From positions 1 through 5,625 of the forward strand of contig JAUWPK010000254.1 in NCBI GenBank assembly GCA_030611625.1: a DNA stretch of 5,625 nt. Direction: 5' to 3'. The stretch is from Promethearchaeum sp. (GTDB lineage Archaea; Asgardarchaeota; Lokiarchaeia; Sigyniarchaeales; Promethearchaeaceae). A program made the translations under genes and the position numbers. Below the pieces are notes generated by a model. That model was given only the letters and a program-made list of their open reading frames with translations, was not told the origin of the DNA and searched no databases. Positions 1 to 4,664 of the stretch are shown here, piece by piece (within the stretch, counting starts at the first letter, position 1; every line of letters begins with the position of its first letter).

Positions 1-304
1 AGAGGCAACACTTAACTTTTGGTGTTAAAAATTTTTGAAATACATCATAATGCTGCAATACTAAAGGACGAGTCGGAGCTAGCACAAATATTTTTGATTT
101 TGGGGCTTTTTCCAATATATTAACTAAAGTCATAAGTGCTATAATCGTTTTTCCTAGGGCGGTTGGTAGAACAACCAATGTATTTTGATTTGAAGCAATT
201 TTAGAAATTTTTACCTGATAATCTCTCCATTCAATAAGATCCATCTTCAATAGAGGATGGGAATAAAATTGAGGATTTTTGTCAATTGAACGGGAAGATT
301 TCAT
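1..304 (-). CDS. hef: Hef/FANCM-like superfamily 2 DNA helicase, N-terminal part (cut by window edge)
   Basis: I translated the reverse strand from an ATG at 304-302; the frame stays open for 101 residues to the window edge. It shows the start of a superfamily 2 helicase in the expected order: a Q-motif-like EWRDYQ (residues 25-30), Walker A LPTALGKT (46-53), then motif Ia LAPTRPLVLQH (75-85). That motif Ia wording is typical of archaeal Hef and eukaryotic FANCM, which process stalled or branched replication forks. In archaea Hef is usually 700 or more residues with a C-terminal XPF-type nuclease; the rest lies outside the window, so I cannot tell whether a nuclease domain is present. An upstream in-frame GTG (316-314) is a possible alternative start, and an in-frame stop lies at 346-344. 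The gene is transcribed divergently from the AbrB-like gene at 480. A plain DEAD/DEAH helicase of another subfamily is the main alternative. Confidence 0.87.
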   Translation of the reverse strand, partial: MKSSRSIDKNPQFYSHPLLKMDLIEWRDYQVKISKIASNQNTLVVLPTALGKTIIALMTLVNILEKAPKSKIFVLAPTRPLVLQHYDVFQKFLTPKVKCCL

Positions 305-436
305 GATATTTGCCACAAACTTACACCTAAATTTGAAATTATGCTAATAGGGGCATATTTCATTTTAATAAAATAGAGTTCTGTGAATTTTTAGATTATT
401 TGAAATTTAATACACTTAATCGAATCCACTTAGAAA

Positions 437-447
437 AAAATAAAATT
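437..447 (+). promoter_or_regulatory. Weak TATA-like A/T tract upstream of the lone AbrB gene
   Basis: The A-rich tract AAAATAAAATT lies about 37 nt before the ATG at 480. It could be an archaeal TATA element giving a roughly 10-nt leader. No Shine-Dalgarno motif precedes the ATG; the eight bases before it are A-rich. In such AT-rich DNA this match could easily be chance. Confidence 0.25.
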
Positions 448-479
448 CTTAGTATTTCTTTATCATCTTAGTAAAAAAA

Positions 480-719
480 ATGATACAAAAAACTGTAAAA
501 ATCACTAATAAAGGAATGATCTCAATACCAGCAATCCTACGAAAGAAATTTAATCTCAAGGATGGAGATTATATCATTATTGGAGAGAATGAAGATGGTA
601 CCATGCAAATAACACCAATCATACCATTTGATGAACTTAAAAAAAATTCTGCTACTGTAGAAGAATTTCGAGAAATTTACCATAAATCTAAGCAAGAAGA
701 ACTTGATTTGGAGTTGTAA
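480..719 (+). CDS. Lone AbrB/SpoVT (VapB-type) antitoxin-like DNA-binding protein
   Basis: This is a 79-residue protein whose first 45 residues form a swapped-hairpin AbrB/MazE-type domain. Seen directly: VKITNKGMISIPAILRKKF (6-24), the 'V.I..KG..SIPA.LRKKF' signature, followed by the LKDGDYI turn (26-32). The acidic and lysine-rich C-terminus (51-79) looks like the toxin-wrapping tail of VapB antitoxins. These proteins dimerise, bind their own promoter and neutralise a PIN-domain RNase. No toxin follows: only 110 bases separate it from the convergent VapC gene, and that VapC has its own AbrB partner. It may be an orphan antitoxin, a transcription regulator, or the survivor of a lost TA pair. 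Its core resembles the second AbrB protein at 1288-1545, but the tails differ, so cross-talk with that PIN toxin is possible yet unproven. Confidence 0.82.
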   Translation: MIQKTVKITNKGMISIPAILRKKFNLKDGDYIIIGENEDGTMQITPIIPFDELKKNSATVEEFREIYHKSKQEELDLEL

Positions 720-765
720 TTAGGTTTTAAGAAAGTTATCCCTTTGTATTAATTTAAAGATATAA

Positions 766-799
766 CGAGCTCGATATCGCGATTTTTTTTCCTTTCTTT
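766..799 (+). terminator. Palindrome cluster followed by T-rich tract; likely terminator of the lone AbrB gene
   Basis: Four overlapping perfect 6-8 bp palindromes, CGAGCTCG (766-773), CGATATCG (772-779), ATCGCGAT (776-783) and the TCGCGA inside the last, sit directly before T8 (783-790) and further pyrimidine-rich sequence to 799. Archaeal RNA polymerase terminates at U-rich tracts, so this is a plausible 3' end for the rightward AbrB gene, between convergent genes. The G+C-rich palindromes stand out in AT-rich DNA and could also be a protein-binding site. Confidence 0.5.
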
Positions 800-829
800 G
801 ACTTTCAGCCCGCGAAATATTAATACTCT

Positions 830-1258
830 TCATTTTAAATAATTATAATATTGAATTTTTGATTTAGGAAATTTTTCTTTGATTCCATCAACCATAGATT
901 TATCAGTAGTATGAATAGAAATTCCCTTTTCTTTCGCATAAATATATAGAAGCGCATCTACTGTTGATAATTGAGGGATTTGATGCCTTAAAATCCCCGC
1001 TGAGATAAAATGTTTTAATTCATTTAGAGGATGAACTGTAATGTTATAACTTATTAGTAGAGAATAAATTATATCGCTAATTTCTGTCTTTTTCTTCGTT
1101 TTGATTAGCCACCTCGATACTTCTAAAATTATTGGTTGAATTGTTGCTGCTTTATATCTCTGTTCTTGAATGTTATTTATTAATTTTTTTAATTTTTGGG
1201 GTGGATTTTTTGTTAGGAGGTTTAAGATTATTCCCGTATCAATTAAAATTTCACTCAT
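830..1258 (-). CDS. vapC: VapC-type PIN-domain toxin ribonuclease
   Basis: This 142-residue protein has a typical length for a single PIN domain. All four acidic residues expected to bind the catalytic metal are visible: D7 in the N-terminal strand ILIDTGIIL, E46 in ILEVSRW, D101 in STVDALL, and D119 in HTTDKSM. PIN toxins of VapBC modules are Mg2+/Mn2+-dependent RNases that cut tRNA, rRNA or mRNA when their antitoxin is lost; the RNA target cannot be read from sequence. The ATG at 1258 is supported by GGAGA at 1266-1270, seven bases upstream, one of the few clear ribosome-binding sites in the window. That fits a second cistron translated from a shared mRNA. The AbrB-type antitoxin lies 29 nt upstream on the same strand. 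A PIN protein with a housekeeping role is unlikely given this pairing. Confidence 0.9.
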   Translation of the reverse strand: MSEILIDTGIILNLLTKNPPQKLKKLINNIQEQRYKAATIQPIILEVSRWLIKTKKKTEISDIIYSLLISYNITVHPLNELKHFISAGILRHQIPQLSTVDALLYIYAKEKGISIHTTDKSMVDGIKEKFPKSKIQYYNYLK

Positions 1259-1265
1259 ATTTCTG

Positions 1266-1270
1266 TCTCC
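1266..1270 (-). promoter_or_regulatory. Shine-Dalgarno site of the PIN toxin gene
   Basis: On the reverse strand GGAGA lies seven bases before the ATG of the PIN toxin. It supports this start and internal translation initiation within the antitoxin-toxin mRNA. Most other genes here lack such a motif. Confidence 0.6.
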
Positions 1271-1287
1271 AATGAAATTAAAAATAA

Positions 1288-1545
1288 TTAGAATGGATCC
1301 CTATTTTCAACTTCAATATCTTTTTCTTTTTGGGATTCTCTTTTCTTCATTAGATCAACCATTTCTTCATAATCAAAAATTTTATTTTTTTCTTTTGTGA
1401 AATCGATAATCGGCTTTAAAATTATATATCCATCTTTTTCGCTCACGAATATTTTGTTTCCATCCTCAATATTCAATTTTTTCCTTATTTTTGCAGGGAT
1501 CGTTAACATACCTCTATTGGTTACCGTTACCATATTTGGGGGCAT
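1288..1545 (-). CDS. vapB: VapB-type AbrB-fold antitoxin, partner of the PIN toxin
   Basis: This is an 85-residue protein. Residues 5-45 carry the AbrB/MazE-type swapped-hairpin domain: VTVTNRGMLTIPAKIRKKL (6-24) followed by NIEDGNKI (25-32). The charged C-terminal tail (50-85, many K/E) is the part expected to wrap around and block the PIN toxin. The order antitoxin then toxin on one strand, 29 nt apart, is the standard VapBC layout, and the antitoxin dimer would be expected to repress the operon. Two starts are possible: ATG at 1545, or Met5 at 1533, where the conserved domain begins. I kept 1545 because the TATA-like element lies about 30 nt upstream, placing transcription initiation near this ATG. 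The DNA-binding core is close to that of the lone AbrB protein at 480-719. Confidence 0.88.
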   Translation of the reverse strand: MPPNMVTVTNRGMLTIPAKIRKKLNIEDGNKIFVSEKDGYIILKPIIDFTKEKNKIFDYEEMVDLMKKRESQKEKDIEVENRDPF

Positions 1546-1571
1546 ACTAAGTAAATAACAGAATTACAATC

Positions 1572-1579
1572 ATTTATAA
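1572..1579 (-). promoter_or_regulatory. TATA-like box of the VapBC operon
   Basis: On the reverse strand TTATAAAT is centred about 30 nt upstream of the antitoxin ATG at 1545. With archaeal spacing (TATA about 26 nt before the transcription start), the mRNA would begin within a few bases of the ATG and be nearly leaderless. A second reverse-strand candidate (AAATATAAAAAT, around 1590-1601) lies further upstream. Confidence 0.5.
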
Positions 1580-1622
1580 TTATGCTTAGAATTTTTATAT
1601 TTTCTTGTCAAAAAAAATCATC

Positions 1623-1636
1623 AAAAGGTATAAATA
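1623..1636 (+). promoter_or_regulatory. BRE/TATA promoter of the Phd-RelE operon
   Basis: AAAAGG (1623-1628) reads as a purine-rich BRE, followed at once by TATAAATA (1629-1636), the best TATA match in the window. The TATA centre is 32 nt before the ATG at 1664, so transcription should start about 5 nt before the start codon. No Shine-Dalgarno motif is present. Confidence 0.68.
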
Positions 1637-1658
1637 TTATCATTTTAATGATATTATT
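1633..1658 (+). promoter_or_regulatory. Inverted repeat between TATA box and start; likely TA operator
   Basis: The arms 1633-1644 (AATATTATCATT) and 1647-1658 (AATGATATTATT) are reverse complements at 11 of 12 positions, with a 2-bp spacer. The repeat overlaps the end of the TATA box and covers the expected transcription start. Phd/YefM antitoxins repress their own operons from palindromes in this position, so this is a strong candidate autoregulatory operator. AT-richness raises the chance background, but the arm length makes coincidence less likely. Confidence 0.55.
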
Positions 1659-1663
1659 GGATT

Positions 1664-1939
1664 ATGCCAATTATTAAACCAATTTCAGATTTACGGAATA
1701 ATTTTAAAGAAATTTCTGAACTTTGCCATCGGGAAGGAAAACCGGTCTTTATTACCAAGAATGGGAAAGGTGATCTAGTTGTTATGAGTATTGCAAAATA
1801 TGAACAATTAGAAGCTCAATTAGAATTATATCAGAAATTAGGAGCGGCTCAATTTGAAAGTATTTCTAGTGGAAAACGATACTCGCATGAAGAAGTTATG
1901 ACGAAATTGAGGCAAAAAATCAATGAAGAAAAAATATGA
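1664..1939 (+). CDS. Phd/YefM-family antitoxin
   Basis: This is a 91-residue protein matching the PhdYeFM antitoxin pattern from its first residues. IKPISDLRNNFKEISELC (4-21) forms the N-terminal DNA-binding part; then comes KPVFITKNGKGDLVVMS (26-42), the 'pv.iTknG...vvms' signature, and AKYEQLEAQLELYQKL (44-59). The C-terminal third (60-91) is helical and charged and would bind the toxin. The dimer should neutralise the RelE/ParE-like toxin encoded next and repress the operon, probably at the inverted repeat 1633-1658. Its stop lies inside the toxin gene: the reading frames overlap by 17 nt, so translation is probably coupled. The ATG at 1664 is supported by the start of homology and by the TATA spacing. 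Confidence 0.92.
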   Translation: MPIIKPISDLRNNFKEISELCHREGKPVFITKNGKGDLVVMSIAKYEQLEAQLELYQKLGAAQFESISSGKRYSHEEVMTKLRQKINEEKI

Positions 1940-2228
1940 AATACAATACCTTGAAATTGCAAAAAATGACTTAGATCAAATTTTTGAATACATCTTGAAA
2001 GATAATCCAAGTAGTGCATTAGAAATTCTCAATGAAATCGATGATACTGTGTCTAAACTTGCAGTTTTTCCCGAACTTGGAAAACAACCTAGAGATGATA
2101 AATTGAAGGCTGTTGGTTATCGAATTCTTATAATTAATAATTATCTAGTTTTTTATATTATTACAGAAAAATTCGTTGAAATTCATCGGGTATTGCATTC
2201 CAGTAGAGATTACAATAATTTGCTGTAA
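1923..2228 (+). CDS. RelE/ParE-superfamily toxin
   Basis: This 101-residue, basic protein has the RelE/ParE fold pattern: two N-terminal helices after the first strand (EIAKNDLDQIFEYILKD, 11-27), the conserved FPELGK (49-54), the central GYRILI (65-70), and the closing strands YLVFYII (74-80) and IHRVLHSSRDY (87-97). Superfamily members are either ribosome-dependent mRNA endonucleases (RelE, YoeB) or gyrase poisons (ParE). R67, H88, R89, H92, R95 and Y97 are candidate functional residues, but the sequence alone does not decide the target. The ATG lies inside the Phd gene; TGAGG at 1908-1912 is a modest ribosome-binding site about 10 nt upstream. It follows a Phd/YefM antitoxin, a common pairing for this toxin superfamily. 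Confidence 0.9.
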   Translation: MKKKYEIQYLEIAKNDLDQIFEYILKDNPSSALEILNEIDDTVSKLAVFPELGKQPRDDKLKAVGYRILIINNYLVFYIITEKFVEIHRVLHSSRDYNNLL

Positions 2229-2246
2229 GTAATAATAATTTTTGCT

Positions 2247-2317
2247 GTTAAACACTTGTTTAACGAGAGGTTACCTCACTATCAGAGCAGCCAAAAATTG
2301 ACTCTCAGATTTTTTTT
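2247..2317 (+). terminator. Hairpin and T8 tract after the Phd-RelE operon
   Basis: GTTAAACA/TGTTTAAC (2247-2264) forms a perfect 8-bp stem with a 2-base loop, 18 nt after the toxin stop. A small GAGGT/ACCTC stem follows (about 2266-2277), and a T8 run lies at 2310-2317. The T-run is the likely archaeal termination signal; the hairpins may protect the mRNA end or be a binding site. The region separates two convergent genes. Confidence 0.5.
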
Positions 2318-2370
2318 ATTTCAGCATGTGTATCATCTTTGCTTACTTATTCCAACATCATATTCTTCTC

Positions 2371-3039
2371 TTACTTATTCTGGAAAACCATGCAATAACT
2401 ATGGTCATATCCGTATCCATAAATTCCCTCCTCAGAAGGTTCACCTTTCCAACCAATAATGACCTCTCCTTCAAAATAGAGAACTTTTGATATTGTTTTT
2501 GCAACATCCCAAGCAAGAGTGGTTATTTCTTTGCCTTTTCTTTTGATATTTGATATTTCTATTACTACTACTGCATTAGGCTTGAGATATTTTTTAAGAT
2601 CAAGATAAATTTTTTGTAACTCACCTAAATATTGTTCATAAGTTCCGCTAGTTGAATAATTAGTGAGCGCGTAGTACTCTTGATCGAGTTCATGCATGTA
2701 TGGAGGAGAACTGAAAGCAAAATCCATTTTTGGAAATTTGAAAGTGTCGAGAATTCGAGAATCTCCATGGACAATATTTTCTTTATGTCTAAGTTCAGAT
2801 TTAATATAAGATACACGACTGGAATTATATTCTATGCCATAAGGAATCCGCTCTAATTTTTCAGCCACAAATAAGGTCGTACCAAAACCTGCAAAAATAT
2901 CAATTACTAAATCTCCTTTTTTTGTATATTGTTCAAGAAAAAATTCTATTAATGCATCTGGATTACGAATATCCGCAGAGTGCAAATGCTCAGGAAGTTT
3001 TTTCTTATTAGTTTTATCCAATACCAGAAATGTCTTCAT
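2371..3039 (-). CDS. Small N4-cytosine/N6-adenine-type DNA methyltransferase
   Basis: This 222-residue protein belongs to the SAM-dependent N6_N4 DNA methyltransferase family. Seen in order: a motif X-like KLPEHLHSADIRNPDALIEF (14-33); motif I DIFAGFGTT (47-55), which binds SAM; the acidic GIEY (68-71) after the next strand; HGDSR (91-95); and catalytic motif IV SSPPYM (110-115). The S-P-P-Y form is usual in N4-cytosine enzymes, though N6-adenine activity is not excluded. The X-I-IV order without a large insert resembles the gamma or a minimal arrangement, and no clear target-recognition domain is visible. The C-terminus GYGYDHSYCMVFQNK (208-222) matches the family's closing strand. No restriction endonuclease is adjacent, so it is an orphan methyltransferase here. 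A nucleic-acid methyltransferase acting on RNA is a less likely alternative. It is convergent with the Phd-RelE operon. Confidence 0.87.
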   Translation of the reverse strand: MKTFLVLDKTNKKKLPEHLHSADIRNPDALIEFFLEQYTKKGDLVIDIFAGFGTTLFVAEKLERIPYGIEYNSSRVSYIKSELRHKENIVHGDSRILDTFKFPKMDFAFSSPPYMHELDQEYYALTNYSTSGTYEQYLGELQKIYLDLKKYLKPNAVVVIEISNIKRKGKEITTLAWDVAKTISKVLYFEGEVIIGWKGEPSEEGIYGYGYDHSYCMVFQNK

Positions 3040-3063
3040 ATTAATATATCTTATAGTTTTATA

Positions 3064-3073
3064 CTTATAAAAA
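3064..3073 (-). promoter_or_regulatory. TATA-like box of the methyltransferase gene
   Basis: On the reverse strand TTTTTATAAG lies about 28 nt upstream of the ATG at 3039, spacing that predicts a nearly leaderless mRNA. An overlapping second candidate, TATAAAAC at 3056-3063, is closer to the start. No Shine-Dalgarno motif is seen. Confidence 0.45.
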
Positions 3074-3142
3074 CATCCAAGAGTTATTTCGATTTAATTG
3101 ATTAATTATTTCATTAAAATCATGTTTATTTTTTCTAATTTA

Positions 3143-3695
3143 TTACTTCAGCATTTCAACATGGCCAAAATCCCGATAAAGAGAGAGTTCTTCAAGGATA
3201 ATCTCATCATTAGAAGTTAAAGAATTGCTAACGATTCGATAAATTAATTCTCCTAATCCTGGACCTAACATGTATCCCTGTCCACACATTCCAACAGCAT
3301 TGATATACCCTTCAAGACCATTGACTTTTCCGACAATGGGTGCACCATCAGGGGTGTCTGGATATAAACCTCTCCATGTTCGTCGAATTTTTAAATTCTT
3401 TAACCGAGGTAGAAGTGAAATCATACGTTTGGCAATTTGTGGAAGATATTGACTTGTTTCTTTGCGATCAAGTCCGTATTTTGGTGGATTTGGTGTTAAG
3501 CAGAATACTATTTGACCTTCATTGTTTTGGTAAAAATAGTAGTTTTTGCTATCTCCGAATTTTGCATCTTTTTCAGGACGAATATCAACAACCATTGGTT
3601 TTATAAATTGTTTAACAGGTTCGCTAATTCCTGCTTCATGTGAAGTAGGATTAACGGAAACATTAATGTTAACCCACTTTGCAACTTCTTTTGCA
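3143..3695 (-). pseudogene. 5'-truncated FAD-dependent oxidoreductase (DAO family), C-terminal 183 codons only
   Basis: Read leftward, this encodes the last 183 residues of the oxidoreductase found intact at 4663-5625, with 167 of 183 residues identical by hand count and no indel or stop. It begins at AKEVAK and keeps the substrate-domain NPTSHEAGISEPVK, the RRTWRGLYPDTPDGAPIVG segment and the closing GMCGQGYMLGPGLGEL FAD-contact motif. The N-terminal Rossmann GxGxxG domain and the first half of the substrate domain are missing. Similarity to the intact copy ends sharply at about 3695. The frame stays open upstream to an ATG at 3802, but those 36 residues are antisense to the HAD gene, so that start is not credible. 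The first native Met is within FIKPMVVDIRP. Without the nucleotide-binding fold it cannot bind FAD normally, so I call it a pseudogene. Confidence 0.87.
3143..3695. repeat. Direct repeat, left copy (553 bp)
   Basis: This segment aligns without gaps to 4663-5215 at a constant offset of 1520 bp. A base-by-base hand count gives about 81 mismatches, so about 85% identity. Both copies have the same orientation, and recombination between them could delete the HAD gene. Confidence 0.92.
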
Positions 3696-3710
3696 ATCTT
3701 CCAGAAATTC

Positions 3711-3719
3711 TTTATTAAG
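3711..3719 (+). promoter_or_regulatory. Possible TATA box of the HAD hydrolase gene
   Basis: TTTATTAAG is centred about 32 nt before the proposed TTG start at 3747, the same spacing as the Phd TATA box has to its ATG. It lies only 16 bp past the oxidase truncation point. The match to the archaeal consensus is moderate. Confidence 0.35.
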
Positions 3720-3746
3720 CTAAGTATTGATATTTTTGATTTTACT

Positions 3747-4469
3747 TTGACAAAAATCCAAGTAATAACTTTTGATTTATGGAAAACTCTTTTGGAACCC
3801 ATTAGTATTGAGAAAAATTTGATTGAATCACTTCATAATTACAGTAAAAAGAAACAATTGTCTTTTTCTTCAGAACAAATAAAACAAGCTTTGACTGTTC
3901 CTAAATTAGATTATAAAAAACATCGAGATCTTCCTCCCTATTCTCATTTTTATACCGAAGATCGTTTAATTCTCATCCTAAATCAATTAGGTCAAAAATC
4001 AATCGATGAACTGGAAAAAAATCTTTTATATGATTTTGAAATGGTTTCCTATTATGTACTACCAACGATCATCGAATCTGCAAGAGATTTATTAGAAAAT
4101 TTCTCTAAAAATTATCGAATCGGATTAATATCAGATACTGGGATGACACCAGGAAAAATTATTATTCAGATTCTTGAAGAATTAGATCTCCGTCAATTTT
4201 TTGATGCTTTCGTTTTCTCAGATGAAGTAGGGTTCTATAAACCAAATTCAAAGATGTTTCAAACAGCTTTATCAAAATTAGAGAGTAATCCCGATGAATC
4301 AATTCATATCGGAGATTACCTACATACCGATATCATAGGCGCACAGTCCTTCGGTATGAAAACTATTTGGATAAATCGTCATGAAGCTCGAAAAAATATC
4401 GTAGATGTTACTCCTGATTTTATTGTAGAAAATTTATTGGAGATTCTTCCTATCATTAATAATTTCTAA
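3747..4469 (+). CDS. HAD-superfamily hydrolase (haloacid dehalogenase-like, subfamily I type)
   Basis: This is a 240-residue protein if read from TTG at 3747. All HAD motifs are visible: motif I FDLWKTLL with nucleophile D10 (the second Asp of DxD is W12, a common variant), motif II LISDTG with S129, motif III GFYKPNSKMF with K165, and motif IV HIGDYLHTD with D190 and D195. Residues 15-110 between motifs I and II form a helical cap, as in subfamily I phosphatases and dehalogenases. The substrate is not predictable; a small phosphorylated metabolite is usual. Start choice: the open frame extends upstream to ATG 3546, but that part is antisense to the oxidase pseudogene and unlike any HAD N-terminus. 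TTG at 3747 gives MTKIQVITFD, the normal distance to motif I. There is no in-frame ATG in the unique DNA before motif I and no Shine-Dalgarno motif. Confidence 0.87.
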   Translation: MTKIQVITFDLWKTLLEPISIEKNLIESLHNYSKKKQLSFSSEQIKQALTVPKLDYKKHRDLPPYSHFYTEDRLILILNQLGQKSIDELEKNLLYDFEMVSYYVLPTIIESARDLLENFSKNYRIGLISDTGMTPGKIIIQILEELDLRQFFDAFVFSDEVGFYKPNSKMFQTALSKLESNPDESIHIGDYLHTDIIGAQSFGMKTIWINRHEARKNIVDVTPDFIVENLLEILPIINNF

Positions 4470-4474
4470 ATATA

Positions 4475-4633
4475 ATGGGTTTTCGTCTCTATTCAAATTA
4501 TAAAGATAGAGGTTATTACAAATTTACTGATAAAGGAATTAATATCATCCGCCAATTTCAATATGATATTGATATGAGTATCATAGATAGAAGAAAGAAA
4601 AAAAGTAAAAATATTCAAAGAATAATTTATTAG
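4475..4633 (+). CDS. Possible small ORF of 52 residues, winged-helix-like fragment
   Basis: It starts with ATG five bases after the HAD stop and ends at TAG 4631-4633; an in-frame stop at 4460 shows it does not extend upstream. The protein begins MGFRLYSNYKDRGYYKF and continues TDKGINIIRQF, then turns lysine/arginine-rich (RRKKKSKNIQR, 39-49). The 'GYYKFTDKGINIIRQF' stretch resembles the end of a winged-helix DNA-binding domain (strand, TxKG turn, helix), so it could be a remnant of a regulator or a small basic protein. There is no ribosome-binding site, and an ORF of this size can occur by chance in AT-rich DNA. If real, it is probably co-transcribed with the HAD gene. Confidence 0.33.
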   Translation: MGFRLYSNYKDRGYYKFTDKGINIIRQFQYDIDMSIIDRRKKKSKNIQRIIY

Positions 4634-4664
4634 ATAAAAAATAATTCTATTTCTTCATTTTTTT
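4634..4664. terminator. Opposed T-tracts between convergent genes
   Basis: On the + strand TATTTCTTCATTTTTTT (4648-4664), ending in T7, would terminate rightward transcripts from the HAD gene. On the - strand ATTTTTTATC, a T6 run from 4641-4636, lies just past the stop of the leftward oxidoreductase. U-rich tracts of this kind are archaeal termination signals. No stable hairpin is seen. Confidence 0.45.

Noticed and set aside
1170..1400. Rightward 76-residue ORF overlapping the VapBC genes
   Set aside because: It is antisense to the VapBC genes, with low-complexity F/L-rich composition typical of a shadow frame.
2256..2459. Rightward 67-residue ORF after the RelE-like toxin
   Set aside because: It runs through the hairpin and T-run and then antisense to the methyltransferase C-terminus; no family-like pattern.
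2625..2816. Leftward 63-residue ORF inside the methyltransferase
   Set aside because: It lies in another frame of the same strand, fully within the motif-bearing methyltransferase gene.
3546..3746. Longer HAD protein starting at ATG 3546
   Set aside because: The added 67 residues are mostly the reverse strand of the oxidase pseudogene, and HAD proteins begin a few residues before motif I, which fits TTG 3747.
3696..3802. Upstream extension of the truncated oxidase frame to an ATG at 3802, giving a 219-residue protein
   Set aside because: The 36 extra residues are antisense to the HAD N-terminal coding region and match nothing in the intact oxidase; similarity stops at about 3695.
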